A DNA stretch of 64,000 nt, from contig CM059974.1 of the NCBI GenBank assembly GCA_030490835.1, positions 6,207,501 to 6,271,500 of the forward strand. The letters are read 5' to 3'. The notes beneath the pieces are model-generated. The model did not search any database, was not told the DNA's origin, and saw only the letters and a list, made by a program, of their open reading frames with translations. The stretch is from Annona cherimola. Its lineage: Eukaryota; Streptophyta; Magnoliopsida; Magnoliales; Annonaceae. Of this stretch, positions 21,201-32,486 are shown one piece after another. The position numbers and the translations under genes are program-made. Position 1 is the first letter of the stretch; every line of letters starts with the position of its first letter.

Positions 21201-24200
21201 AGCATAAACTATTTTCCACCTATATGAGGTCAGTTGCATGGATCTTGCTATGCCATTCTTTATGATCATGAACTGTATGTTTTTAATAAACTCTGATATC
21301 TTCATGTCTTGTTTAATTACTTATTTGCACATTTTTTGGGTTCCACCCTTCTGGCCTGTGTTTAGCAAGCCTATACCATCTCAATTTATTTTTCCTCATT
21401 TTATTATATATTGACTTCACCTTTAGATTATCTTGGATTACTTCATTTCTAATTTTATATTTTATCGTTTTATCACTTATTCACCTTAACATTCTCATTT
21501 CTGTTACATCATTTTACGTATGTGCTGTGCTTTAACTATCCAACGTTCTACCCCATATGGCATAGTCGGGCTAATTGTTATCTTTTAAAATTTTCCCTTT
21601 GCTTGATTGGAACTTGATTCACATAAAATTCCCAAAAGCACTTCGTCAATTTTCTATCCTACTTGGATTCTATTCATGATGTCTTTCTGGATTTCTCTTT
21701 TTCTTGGACTATTAATTCTACACATCGAAAGTGATTAGTTCTTGGTTCATCATCTTCATCATCTACATTCTCACTGTTATTAAAGTTACATTTTATATAT
21801 TTACATTTACGTATTTTGTTTTTGTTCAACTAATTCTTAAGCAATTAAATTCTAAAGCATGTTCCCACTTGTTTAATTTTAAGTTTACTCATCTATTATG
21901 ATTTAGGATTATGTCATCTGCAGATAAGATGCACCAAAGTATCTCTTCTTGTAAATGTTTAGGTCCATTTATAATTAAAGTGAAAAAATTTAAGGCTGAG
22001 CCTGATGCAAACCTATTGCAATTGAAAAATCATTTGTATCTCTACTCATGGTCCTCATAGTTGTTATAACTTTTCCGCTATGTTGCGTTAGTTTGGCATA
22101 CATGATGTGATCTCCTCTGTATTCAAAGGTATCTCCAGTTTGAATTCTCCAAGGTTTTTTTTTTGTCGGGCACATTTGAAATATGGTGGTGGACTGGAGT
22201 GTGGACGTTTGTGTTTCCCATCAAATAGCCTGGTGCTAGTGTCAGCAACTAGGAAAGAGAATGCATCATGATCGTTTAGAAATCAGCTCAAGCAATTTGA
22301 TCTCTGAAGAAAATGCACCATGGACAGCCGAATTGGACACGCTGGGTACGCCTAGAAAAACTAGTCCAGATTCATGAGCCGAACAAATGTATCCTTTTAC
22401 ATATGAATGGGAAATGTAGATCCTCCCTAGAGTCGCCACCAGCTGTGATAACATGGAGAGTTCCTTTGGAACTGTCCTTTTGACAATTGAGCTGGCATTT
22501 AAGGACTTGAAGGCACAAATCTCAAACAAGCTATCTTCCAAAAGCAATAATGGTTGAATTAGCCATTTTATTATTCGTACAATTAAGGAACCAACAATTC
22601 ACCTGCATGACAGCTTTCCAAATTTCAAGCCCATTGAGAAGCAAGTAATGTCAACAGATTATCCAGATGCTTACACCGGATGGAATGCTACATGCTGTGG
22701 TAACATACTTGGTGACAATTTATCTCTAGAACTGATTGCTCCTGACATCCTATTACCAACTGTATTTCTCTGGAAAGATAAATCTGTGCTTCTTTACTTT
22801 TCAGTAGACTGGCATTGTGTTTCTCCATGTCTGATCAAGTTCATGGGCATGTTCCTTGCTACCAGTTAAATTTTTTTTTTCAATGAAGCTTCCAGTTAAA
22901 AATTAGTAAGCATCAACTTCTGTCATTGACAAATTTTCCACTAGCTTGAATGGATCTTAGCAGTGAAGTAAAATGTCCTGAGTGTTTTATGTGGAACTAT
23001 GTTTTTGGTGTCAGGAACAGACAACAGGTGACTGCTATGTCAAATTTCTTTCCCTGTCACTGAGCTGAATATAGTTTGAATTGATTTATTTGCTGTTGTG
23101 TTTGCTGCTTGTTCTTAGTTTTTTTCTTTGTTACAATCAAAACGAGATCTTAAAATTGAGGTAAATGCTGCTCACGCCTTTCTCGTCTATGAATTTCGAA
23201 AGAAGGATATCAGTTTTTCTATTTGCTATTTGCCAGGTGATATGAACTTACATGAGAAAATATGTTTTCTTTCAGCGATTTTACAATTTTTTAGAGCTAA
23301 AATCAAAGCAACCAGATGCAGATGTGCCTCCACTTGATTCAACTCTTAAGCAGATCATTGAACCTGATCCATATCTTCTTTCTCAAAACCAGACTGTGTT
23401 GGCTAACTTCAGAAATCAGTTTGAATTAAAAGGGAACCCAAAGGTAGAAGATTAATTCAACAGCATCTATTTTTATATGGTTTGCAGTTTTTCCAATAGA
23501 GGATTGTTTTGCAGAAAAAGAAGTCTAGAGTGTTATGGAAGGACAAACCATCAGCCTCAGATGAGGAAAGGCGTGCTGAAGATGATGAATCTGACATTCA
23601 GAATGTCAAATTAATTGAAAACTCATCTTCAATAAAAGTTGAAGAAATTGGGGATCTGAACCCTGTCAAAGATTTTGATGCTATGATGGCACGTAGAGAC
23701 AGCTGTGAGTGGGTCAGTAGAGCAATTAAGGGCATGAAAGCTCGCATTTGTGCACTCTTGGATGCCTTGAGTAAAGGTGGCAACTATGACAAGGCAATCG
23801 AATGTTTACTGGCCCTTCGCAGAGGTTGTGTTCTTGAGCAGGTATGCTGTCTTCATGCTAGTCCTTCCGTAGTGGTCTCACTTCCATAAGTGATTGACAT
23901 TTATCCTTCAGAATACAGCTTTTTTATTTATGAAGAAAATTTTCTTTTTGAATATCCAGAACATCAACAAGCATTTGTGAGGAAAAATGGGGTAAGAAAA
24001 ATAAATTGCAATTGAAAAACGGTCCGTGCTTCACATGGTTTCTTAATCATTCATGTTCCAATTCCAGCATAAATTTCATGCTCCAAGATTAATGGGTGTT
24101 GGATTATCATATCAAAATACAGAATTGTATCTTGCATCTCTTCTTGAAACAGAATTGCTACAAATGGATAATTACACATCATGCTCCCCATGGTTGTGAA

Positions 24201-24668
24201 TTTCAGGTTCTTTGGGGAAATTTTTTTTATTTTTTTTATTTTTTTTTTCGTAGCATAAAACATGTTCTCTTTCATGGTGGGTCTATGCATTGGACTTGAG
24301 AAAATTCAACCTAATCACGTTTGATATGAATGTTTTATTTCAATATTTGTCATCTGTCTTGTGGTTGATTTGTTCAGGAACCAAAAGAATTCAACCAGTT
24401 TATGCGTGATCTTTCTAGAAAATGTGAGGAGAAGGGCCTCAAGAGATTTTGGGAGATCATCATTGCCAAACATATCACTTTCATCAGCAAGGATGAAGCT
24501 AAAGACAGGTATGAACAATTTTCGACTGATGTTGGTCTCATGGCTTGGCATTATGTTTACCTCAACATTAATGCTGCACTCTTTCCCTGTGGCACTTCTC
24601 CATGCAGTGACATTTCGGATGATGAAGCTAAGAAATTCCTGCTTAAAACTGAGGTAAAATCTGAGTAG
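15240..24668 (+). CDS. KU80: Ku80, ATP-dependent DNA helicase 2 subunit (Ku heterodimer)
   Basis: Twelve exons join in frame: 15240-15254, 15666-15758, 15993-16044, 17509-17640, 18716-19119, 19933-20219, 20421-20616, 20708-20914, 23276-23443, 23515-23841, 24378-24508 and 24608-24668. They give 690 aa, against about 680 in Arabidopsis. The vWA-like N-terminal domain begins LVLLLDVSPSM and contains DEVGIVLFGTE and GDFMDAIVVGMDLLIK. The DNA-encircling beta-barrel follows (VWVYKKTSEE, IKGYCYGPQVVPIS, NILRHYYMKDVN, DSFYFNVLPFAEDVREF). The C-terminal helical arm ends LLKTEVKSE; the animal DNA-PKcs-binding tail is absent, as in plants. With Ku70 it binds double-strand ends for non-homologous end joining and protects telomeres in the nucleus. 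Exon 1 encodes only five residues. Intron 2 uses a GC donor (GCAAGT). Introns 3, 4 and 8 are large, and intron 8 carries a LINE relic. No disabling mutation was seen. Confidence 0.96.
16517..16647. repeat. 56 bp tandem repeat in KU80 intron 3
   Basis: The unit starting ACCTCATTTCATA begins at 16517, 16573 and 16629 (two full units plus a partial third), each full unit containing CACTG(G/A)AAAACTTTATTCAT. It is non-coding and intronic. Confidence 0.85.
16749..16846. repeat. 52 bp imperfect tandem repeat in KU80 intron 3
   Basis: ACATGGGCTCACCCCTAAAC at 16751 recurs as ACATGGGCTTACTCCTGAAC at 16803, both followed by TGA-AACTCATAAT. It is non-coding. Confidence 0.75.
20962..21341 (-). repeat. 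191 bp tandem duplication of an RTE-type LINE 3' tail (KU80 intron 8)
   Basis: The segment TATACATGATACATGGGTGC at 20962 is repeated at 21153, with high identity across about 190 bp. Each unit contains GATGATGATCATCA, CTATTTTCCACC, GGGTCAG and GCCATTCTTTATGATC. These correspond in order to the 3' tail of the LINE at 36464-39580 (ATCATCATCAT, TTTCCCACTTGAG, GGGTCGGCTGCAT, ACGCCATTATTGG). It directly adjoins the coding relic at 21345-22145, so the tail appears duplicated. Confidence 0.75.
21345..22145 (-). pseudogene. Decayed RTE-type LINE reverse-transcriptase fragment (KU80 intron 8)
   Basis: The sequence aligns collinearly with about 36690-37490 of the larger LINE. Shared blocks include TCACATAAAATTCC, CGAAAGTGATTA, TTCTCACTGTTATTAAA/TTCTCACTATTATTAAA, ATGTCATCTG and AAGGCTGAGCCT. 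It represents the C-terminal part of the reverse transcriptase and beyond, in antisense orientation to KU80. Many stops and indels mean it is dead. It accounts for a large share of the 2.4 kb intron. Confidence 0.8.
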
Positions 24669-25437
24669 GAAACGCTTATCGAATTGGGTACTTTGGTAGG
24701 GCCGTAGGAGTGCAGCTGCTGAAGTGATGATCACCTGTTCTCTTCTGTGGTGGTTTGCACGTGTTTTTTTTTTTTAAAGCTAATCTGCTGATGCGGTCTG
24801 TGTTTGTTGTCGACTCCTTTGGGAAGAAAATCATCGCTGGGGAAAATGAAGATATAAGAAAGATAGATTGTGCCAGTGATTCATGATTCTAATCGTGGAT
24901 CTTGCCATTGGTGTGCGGGGCAAATAAAACAGGAGGGGGAAAAAAAGGTTAGCGGACGACAATGACGTGAACAGCCTTAAAATTGTAGGTAATGAAATAA
25001 AGGAAAAAAATAAGCTCAATCGATGTAATTTATAATAAGTTCCGCACTCATCTGGCCTTTCGACCTGCGTAATATGAGATTATATGGAATGGAAAAATCC
25101 TATTACAGAATTACGCCTAACTACAAAGTTCTTACAATAGCTATTTAAGACAAACATTTATATAACAGCTTTTTCTCCATGCGAAGAATGATATAAACAC
25201 TACAGGGTATAAAAAATGGGCTTTGTTTACATAGAATCGGTTCCCTTTGAACCGTTTGGTTTTCACACCCTAACGTTGTATGTTTTAAAGGATTAACTTC
25301 AATTATGACCATTGCATTTTATCTTAATCCGAAATATACACTGTTTGCAGGTAATGTCATCCATATTCTCTGTCATATATTCTATTTTAGCGTGAGGTAT
25401 AATTTTTTACACCTAATACTTTTATAAGGGTATTGAT
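24669..25437. other. Intergenic region after KU80
   Basis: KU80 3' region followed by AT-rich sequence. No gene, RNA or repeat boundary could be supported. Confidence 0.5.
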
Positions 25438-25782
25438 ATAGTGTACCTGGGTGCACTTAACTTTAGTGCACCTGGGTGCTTTAATTCATTTTTTGAAAAT
25501 TTTTTGAAATTTTTTATATTGTCTAAGTGTATTTAATATGTGTATTAAGTTTTATCTTTTTAGATATTTTTTATTTTTGAAAATCAGATGAACTTTTAGT
25601 AATTTTAAATTTATTAAAATCTCACTGATTTTCAAAAAATCAAAAAAATATTTAAAATTTTTCAAAAGTGGTGAAACTTGATATACATGTTAAATACACT
25701 TAGATTATATAAATTTTTTTGAAAAATAATAAAATAAATAGGTTAAATGTACTAAGGTGCATCAAAGCTAAGTGCACTATAA
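25438..25782. mobile_element. Palindromic MITE, family C
   Basis: The left end (GGGTGCACTTAACTTTAGTGCACC) and the right end (AAGGTGCATCAAAGCTAAGTGCACTA) are inverted copies. The interior is also palindromic: AAGTGTATTTAATATGTGTATTAAG on the left is mirrored by ACATGTTAAATACACTTAG on the right. Relatives occur at 36393-40047, 54161-54513 and 58118-58260. It is non-coding and about 345 bp. Confidence 0.7.
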
Positions 25783-26851
25783 TGCGTTTAGCCTCTTGCC
25801 TATCTTGATCCAATGCACTGGGTTCACATGAACATTAGTGTGCCTGATGCAATGTACTTCGGTGTATTTTGTGTTTTTCATGTAATATTATTAATTTAGA
25901 TGTATTTAATCTATAATTAAGTCATCATGTTTAGAGATATATATCTATTCTGGATTTTTAAATACACAAGGGTGTTGTGGTTATATCCATTTAAACACTT
26001 TAGCTCTAATAGAAGCTCAGTTGAACCATTAGATACCAACAATTAATAACTTACAATAATCAAGAAGTTTATATTAAGGCTGACTTGTTTCAATGAGGAA
26101 ATTTTATGTAAATAAACTCGTTTCCTCAATCAGATAGATAATGGCTACTTCTAACATTGTTGATGATGTGAATAAAATAAGAACTTAGGGTCAAATAGGC
26201 ATTGGTAGGGATTTGTGAAAAGTTTTAAATATTAGAGGCAGACGTTGAGGGTATAAAAGGAATTTTCGCTTATGTTTATTAACTGTTAGTTAGGATAAAA
26301 GAAATCACTGTAATTGGATACATGAGCGGCCAGACGTGAATATAAGATTGCACTCGCATATCCAATTGTGGTGGCTTTCATCATCCTAACTAGGGGCAAA
26401 AGGTGGATGTAGCAGATTCTAGACTCGAATAAAATAGTCTAACGCCGTTGATCCATGTTGGCAGGAAACAGCATTTTATGATGATGATTGTCTTCAAACG
26501 TTGCTCCAAAAAATTAACTAAACCAATGACTTCCTTGCACACCCTCATCCTCAATCGACGGCTGGCTTGGAGGCCTTGGCTGTTCAGCAGCGTTGCCCTG
26601 GCATCGGTGACTAAAATAGCCAATTATCCTACTATTTTGTGGTTGGCTGATAAGGGGATTTTGTCCAAAAACAAACGGATGATTGGTCCTCCGCCGTTAA
26701 TCTACACGCCTTTAATGGATTTGAGGTGTTATAGCTCAGAATCATATAACTCGGGTACTCGTCCGCATCAACAGATTTCAGGTGCCACCGCTATTGCGAG
26801 ATAAGAAAATAAGTAAATAACGCAGAGCACATTGAATTATAATTTTATTAT
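25783..26851. other. KU80-FKBP intergenic region with one unassigned frame
   Basis: Mostly AT-rich. A less AT-rich patch at about 26330-26815 holds a 118-codon plus-strand frame (26448-26804), which I list separately. No other feature is supported. Confidence 0.4.
26448..26804 (+). CDS. Unassigned 118-aa open frame, possibly a gene fragment
   Basis: The frame starts MIHVGRKQHF and ends QISGATAIAR. It has a mixed, protein-like composition with a basic N-terminal half (CSKKLTK, LNRRLAWRPW) and no low-complexity run, within a patch richer in GC than its surroundings. I recognise no domain. There is no obvious intron or neighbour relation. It may be a small mitochondrial-type protein, an exon of a decayed gene, or chance. 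Confidence 0.2.
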   Translation: MIHVGRKQHFMMMIVFKRCSKKLTKPMTSLHTLILNRRLAWRPWLFSSVALASVTKIANYPTILWLADKGILSKNKRMIGPPPLIYTPLMDLRCYSSESYNSGTRPHQQISGATAIAR

Positions 26852-27329
26852 GGATTAATTTCAAATATACCCATTACATTTACCTTTAATTACAAATATA
26901 ATTACTAAGTTTAAAAACTTTTACATACAGTCACTAAGTGTGAGTGGATTTCATCAACATCCATTTCATCAAGCACACTTAAAAATCACTGTTATTGATC
27001 ATAACAAAAGTACAAAGTGCCTATTATTATTTGATAATAATATTCATTCAACTATAGCAAAAGTTAAATGATATGATAAAAACCTATCCAACTTCATAAA
27101 GAAGCCAAGTAGAATGAGTTTTAACAATTCGGATACAACACCAATAACAATGGATGTTGGATCAATCAAGAATATTTTGAAAATTTAAAATTATTAAATG
27201 TTTCTAATTGTCATATTGGATATATTTGAAATTAACAAAATATTTGGTAGGTACATGTGAAAGTTTTCAAACTTAGTGAGCGTGTTTGTAATTAAGGGCA
27301 AATGTAGTAAGTGTATTTGAAATTAACCC
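26852..27329. mobile_element. Family B Mutator-like MITE with perfect 9 bp target-site duplication
   Basis: TTTTATTAT flanks the element at 26843-26851 and 27330-27338. The ends are GGATTAATTTCAAATATACC and the reverse complement of TGTATTTGAAATTAACCC, continuing as inverted repeats of about 100 bp (AATTACAAATATAATTACTAAGT against its mirrored partner). It is 478 bp and non-coding. The 9 bp duplication points to the Mutator superfamily. It lies about 150 bp downstream of the FKBP stop codon. Confidence 0.82.
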
Positions 27330-27479
27330 TTTTATTATTTTAACAAACTCGACCAGGAGCCAAAAAAAAAAAAAGACCAACAATACCATTCAGCTGAAAA
27401 GCTGCTCATCACTATCAGTTTCGCAGGCAAGCCGCAATTACAAATGCATCATATGGAGGGATCCCAAGCTGAAGAATGT

Positions 27480-30400
27480 TTACATGACTTCGACCAACTC
27501 CACATCAAATACGAGCCATGAATTAGGAGGTATTTTGTTGCCTGCTCCTCTGGTACCATAGCTGCAACACGTACAATGCATTTGTCATGCACATCAACAT
27601 AGACAAGCTCCACCGTGATTACTAGATTAGCAAAACATGACACAAGAGAATTCCTTCAAACGCAACAAGGATACCACCAAGCTCAACAGCATCCTCAGCC
27701 GTACCACTACCACTTGACATGCATGAATTCAGATGTTCAACAGTGCATATTTGTATCAGATTCATTCACGAAAAGCACAGCAATGAGGTAGGAATCTGAA
27801 GGAAACAGTGCTGCTCATCACAAGGCAAAGGAAAGCAGGAAAGAAGAAATGCAATTTTGCATTTATAGTTGCTTTACCCCATAGATGGTGGAATGGTGAG
27901 CCTTCTTTTGTCACCAATGCGCATACCTGGAAGAGTTCACCATAATACCGTGGTATTAAGAGCCAAGAGGAAGAAAAGAAAAACAACACATAAAATTTGA
28001 AAATCTAAAGCCTTGATTATTTGTGGCACCTACCAGCAACTCCAACATCCCAACCTTTTATGACTTGACCTATACCTGCAACAAAGCATCTCAACGACTT
28101 ATATTCATGACTATGACCTCCTTATTTTCATGAAATTTCATTAATTTTTACAGTATATTATAGCATAAAGAGAGAGATTCCCATGGCAACCATATATAAG
28201 ATAAGATAAAACAATACCTAAACGAAACCTGAATGGCCGTTTGCCAATATTAGAGTCAAATATTTGTCCGTTCTTCTTTAGCCGGCCAATGTAGTGAACA
28301 GAGACCTGAAACCATTCTCCAATCATCATGTCCTTGTTCAAGCAAAATCAAGTAAACAGTAATCAATCAAATCGACTTTTGTTGCCCAACTACTCATTGC
28401 TTTCTAAGAGGAAGCATGTTTGGCACATTCAAAAATTACATAGAGGCCACTGTAAGAACACTTTTTTCCAGTTGATAATTTTGCATGAGTAAATCACGAT
28501 TAGCTGTCAAAAATCACAACAGGATTTCATAAGGCAAAGAATAAACAACAATAGATAAAACAGCCCGCTTGAAAGTTTAAAACATCAGCTATGCATTGTG
28601 AATGGTTGGCAAAGAAGAAAAAATATATCACTTGTCGACTGTAAAAGTTAAGCCAAAGTGAAAAACAATATATTACATTAAACATCAAACATGAATCTAC
28701 AGATCAATCTCAACCTGGATGATCTTAACCAGGTTAGCCACCACGTAACATTCAACATGTCTCGCGTTTGGTACCAAGCAATTCAAAACATCAAAATAAC
28801 AATAAGCAATATTGAATCAGCAGCAGTATTTTTCTAAAGACAAAAGCAAAAACTGAGAACAATGATAACAATCTGCAGAAACTGAGAACAATGATAACAA
28901 CCTGCAGTCCACTGCAGCATGCAGGTGTTTAGAAAGTAAAGCAATTTATTGCATTTTTAAGAGGAAAAAAAGAAAACTGACTCTGTTTCCAGGGGAAGCT
29001 CTTTTTCCATCAGGTTTACCCATTGATATTTCTTCAATAACTAATCCATTGGAGAATGTCCTTACTTTTGATGGTTGTGCTTCAACTTTGTCACTCTCTT
29101 CCACATTTGTCATTGATTTGTGAGGCTCAGATTCCTGTCCAATTGCACCAGTAGCATCATTCTGAGGGCCTTTGCTCTTCTTATTTTTCTTCTTCTTTTT
29201 TTTGGCACTAATTTCATCAGTAGCAGCATTGGCAGCAGGATTCCTGCAGAATCAAATGAACAATAAATTACAAAATACACTTTTAATATAAAAGAAAACC
29301 CAGCTCAGAAAACATTGGCCAACAAATAGAAAGTCTGCTTCAAAAACTAAATTAATCAGAAATTGGACGGCAAATGCTTACTCATCATCAGGTAGGCCTT
29401 CCTCCTGATTATCCACAACAGCAGCATCATGGTCCATTCTATCCATCATCACGTCCCCCAACTGCAGCTTTTCATCATGGGAGGCACCCAGTTTCTTGTC
29501 ATCTATGACTCTATTTTCATCTCCAATTGTTTTTGAAGTCTCTAAATTCAATCCATTAATTTCTGTGACTTTTTTCTCAACCTTTTCTTTCTTTTTCTTC
29601 TTTGGCTTCCCACCCTTCTCAGCAGTAGCTCCACCAGATGCCTCCGGGTCATGGCTTAGCTCTTTTGGTCCACTGTGTCATTTAATAGGACAAATGAGCA
29701 CAACAAGAAGTAATAAGAAAATCCATGTTACTCATATAAATAACAGCAGGACTTCCATGAGTAGGAGAAACATAAGAAAGCACAGACCTTTCTGGTTCAC
29801 CATCCTCACCCACTGCATCAATTTTCCTTTTCAAGCCTGTAACCTGATCATTAGAGTCCTCTTGTTTCTTCTTCTTCTTCTTCTCCTTCTCCTTCTCTTT
29901 CTTCTTGCTAGCAACAGTTTCCTTTGCATTTGAATTCTTGGAAGCATTAACATTCACTGAAGTGGCCTTGCGCTTGGATGTTAGAGAAAGTGGGAAACCA
30001 TCTTCATCTTCACTTTCAATGACTTGGCCACCAATTCCCCTGACAACAATTTGATGTTGAGAACCATCATCGTCATCATCGTCATCTTCTTCTGCAGGCT
30101 CGCTAAGTTGATTGACCTTTTTAGCATACTTGGCAGAATTGTCATGTTCTTTTTCATCATCCACTATCTCCTCAATTCTAACTGAAATTAAACACGAGTA
30201 ATAAGAAATAAAAAAACAATGACTCTTGGCACAGAAAAACTAAAGGTTTTTTGGTCTGTAGCATCGGACTGAGATAAAATGATTGACTCTAATTCATCAG
30301 CATTCAGCATTCAGAATGAAGAACAAAACAGATAGCTGTGATAGCAATCCATTCATGCACTTTTTTTCCTACTTTCTAAAAGGCAACGTCATGTTAATTT

Positions 30401-31756
30401 AATTACTATTGTAAAAATTTTAAAATTTGAGACCCAGAAATTCAACATAGATATAAAGATGTAAACCTCGCACTATGTTGTTTCCACTTCATTAAGCTGG
30501 CCTTTGAAACCAAGTTCAATCAATGAGTAGAACGTTTTGAAATGGTTGAGCAAACCCACAGAGTGGAGATATCAAGCAGGAAATTTATGCAGCATTATAT
30601 ATTTATTGGCGAGCGGTGCACGTGTGTCCTGTCTAACATGGTTTTAAAGGTTCATTTGCATACCTCCACTTGTTGGCTGAGCAGAAGACGGGAAGATCTC
30701 AAGATCACTATCATCAGCAAAATCAACATCATACTCATCTTCGTTATCATAATCAGTAGATTCTTCAGACTCCGCCTCAGAGAGATCCTGGCCATAACTA
30801 TCACTTAAGCAGAGTAAAGGAAAGACAAAGACGATTTAAAAGACACAGATATAGAATTTATCTCAACATTATCCACATTCTTATAAGGACCTTTGGACTT
30901 CTGCTTGAGGGGCATATCCAATCCATTAGGCCTCCATTTGGAGACCATCAATGGACAATTTTTGAGAAGGGTATCGGTAACATTTAGCTCCAATGCCAGA
31001 ATACTACCAAGAACACCCACAAGTTGTACCCAATCAAAGGATACACATCATCGTCCTCATGATCAAAACCTCCGGTGTGACCCAAATAGTAGCCGGTAAG
31101 ATGTACGCTCCTTGGCCCATCCACAGAGAAGATGACTTCATCTTCCTCCTCGAATTCAAGATCCAGTGGACAAGACTCGGTCTTGTCAGGCAACAACGAA
31201 CATATAAAAACAGGATTTCGTTTGCCCACACTACAACTAACGATGCACTTCTTGGTCCCTGAACCAGAACCTAACACCGCCTGCAAAATGCAGTATATAG
31301 AAACCCAAATATTCAAGAAAATCAGCAAGTACTACAACGAAGAACAAAAAGAGAAAAACCCAAAACCCAAGGTACTTGTACCTGAGAAATGTGGAGTCTT
31401 CCATGGGCCTCGTCGTATTCATGCGTATAAGGTTGTCCAGGTTTCATTTCGATTCCTATAACGGCAAAAGAAGATAATCAGACATTACAGTTCATTTCCA
31501 GCACTGAATAAAAAGTGACGCAGGGCTTAGCCCAGAGGTGTCACGCTTGGGTGGTGTGGGAGTGAGACTCCCAGCTTCGAATCTCGGGTGGAGCTGTTGG
31601 CTCCTTCGCGACGAATGTAATTATTTAATTTTTTTTAAAAAAAAAATCGTTGGCAAGAAGAGGGAAACCAAATCGCGTTCATTTTTGAAGTCGTTACTAG
31701 GATTTCCCTCACTCGACGCCATATGATTTCAAGGATGCTTTACCCCAGAAAGCCAT
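27480..31756 (-). CDS. FKBP53: Nuclear FKBP-type peptidyl-prolyl isomerase / histone chaperone (FKBP43/FKBP53 class)
   Basis: Eleven exons on the minus strand join in frame: 31756-31744, 31455-31382, 31280-31030, 30797-30664, 30181-29788, 29672-29382, 29243-28982, 28305-28218, 28075-28034, 27926-27878 and 27561-27480, giving 559 aa. Residues 1 to about 112 form the nucleoplasmin-like domain that starts MAFWGIEMKPG in this class (SLLPDKTESC, GPRSVHLTGYYLG). Acidic runs (EEDDDDDDD) and lysine/glutamate-rich basic blocks follow to about residue 440. The C-terminal FKBP domain covers about 442-559 (GLVIEEISMGKPDGKRA, VSVHYIGRLKKNGQIFDSN, GQVIKGWDVGVAGMRIGDKR, NSWLVFDVELVEVM). Members act in the nucleus and nucleolus in histone binding and rDNA silencing. 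FKBP43 and FKBP53 are close paralogues, so the symbol is my best guess. The first coding exon is only 13 bp. Confidence 0.93.
31520..31650 (+). mobile_element. tRNA-derived SINE in FKBP intron 1
   Basis: An A box (TTAGCCCAGAGG) and, about 45 bp later, a B-box-like CTTCGAATCTCGG are followed by a T-rich then A-rich tail ending AAAAAAAAAATCG. It lies in the 288 bp first intron, antisense to the FKBP gene, and makes up nearly half of that intron. No target-site duplication was located, so the ends are approximate. Confidence 0.75.
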
Positions 31757-32486
31757 TGTTTCGCAGAGTTGTTCAAAGCGGCGGGGCTCCCCTCCCTCTC
31801 TCGAAACCCTAAAAACACCCGCCGTTTTCTGTCAACTCAAATGCGGTGACGAAGGTCTCATGGCGAAAGCTTTCGCGGGCATTTTATAGTTTTGTTGGAT
31901 GGTTCGGTGCTCTTGCCGAGCGTGCCGCTTGTTGGGGGGCACTGGCTGTGCAATGCGAGCCGAAGAGTCCACGTTGCTATCCGCACGGGCGGCTCAGACT
32001 ATCTCATTCAGACCATTGTCCCGGAATCAGGACCATGATCGACGATCATCCCAGCAAACTGGGGCATGCTTGTTTGTGCCTTACAATGTGTGGGCATTGA
32101 ATAAACCGCGGACTGGGAGGTAACTTACCAACGGCTAGGATTGACAGTTGGTCTTAGCCCCATTGGTAAATTCGGTCTTTGATTTTAATCATATTTTTAA
32201 AATTTAAAATTTTGGGATAAACTAATATTGACAATTCAATTTTTTAACAAGTCATGTTTAAATTAATTATAAACAATTATTAATTAAAAAACTCGTTCGC
32301 AAAATATTCCAGTGTTCATCAGTCATCACCTCCTCCTTTGGATACAAAGGATCGGCAGTCTTGCCAAATGCCACACACAGCCCAGCATTCTACATCATTT
32401 TAACGAAGCCTTTACATTGCATTCGAAATGGGCTCCGAATCCAAGCCCATTTCTTCGGTCTTGCTCTAAAAGAGGCCGACCACAGT
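31757..32486. promoter_or_regulatory. Upstream region of the FKBP gene and 3' flank of the PPR gene
   Basis: About 730 bp separate the FKBP start codon from the PPR stop codon. The part nearest FKBP (31757-32120) is GC-rich (CGAGCGTGCCGCTTG, CCGCACGGGCGGCTC), consistent with a TATA-less housekeeping promoter read on the minus strand. The part nearest PPR is AT-rich. No specific element can be named. Confidence 0.45.

Noticed and set aside
29496..29933. 145-codon plus-strand frame
   Set aside because: It is the antisense shadow of FKBP exons 5 and 6; the leucine run mirrors the lysine-rich linker.
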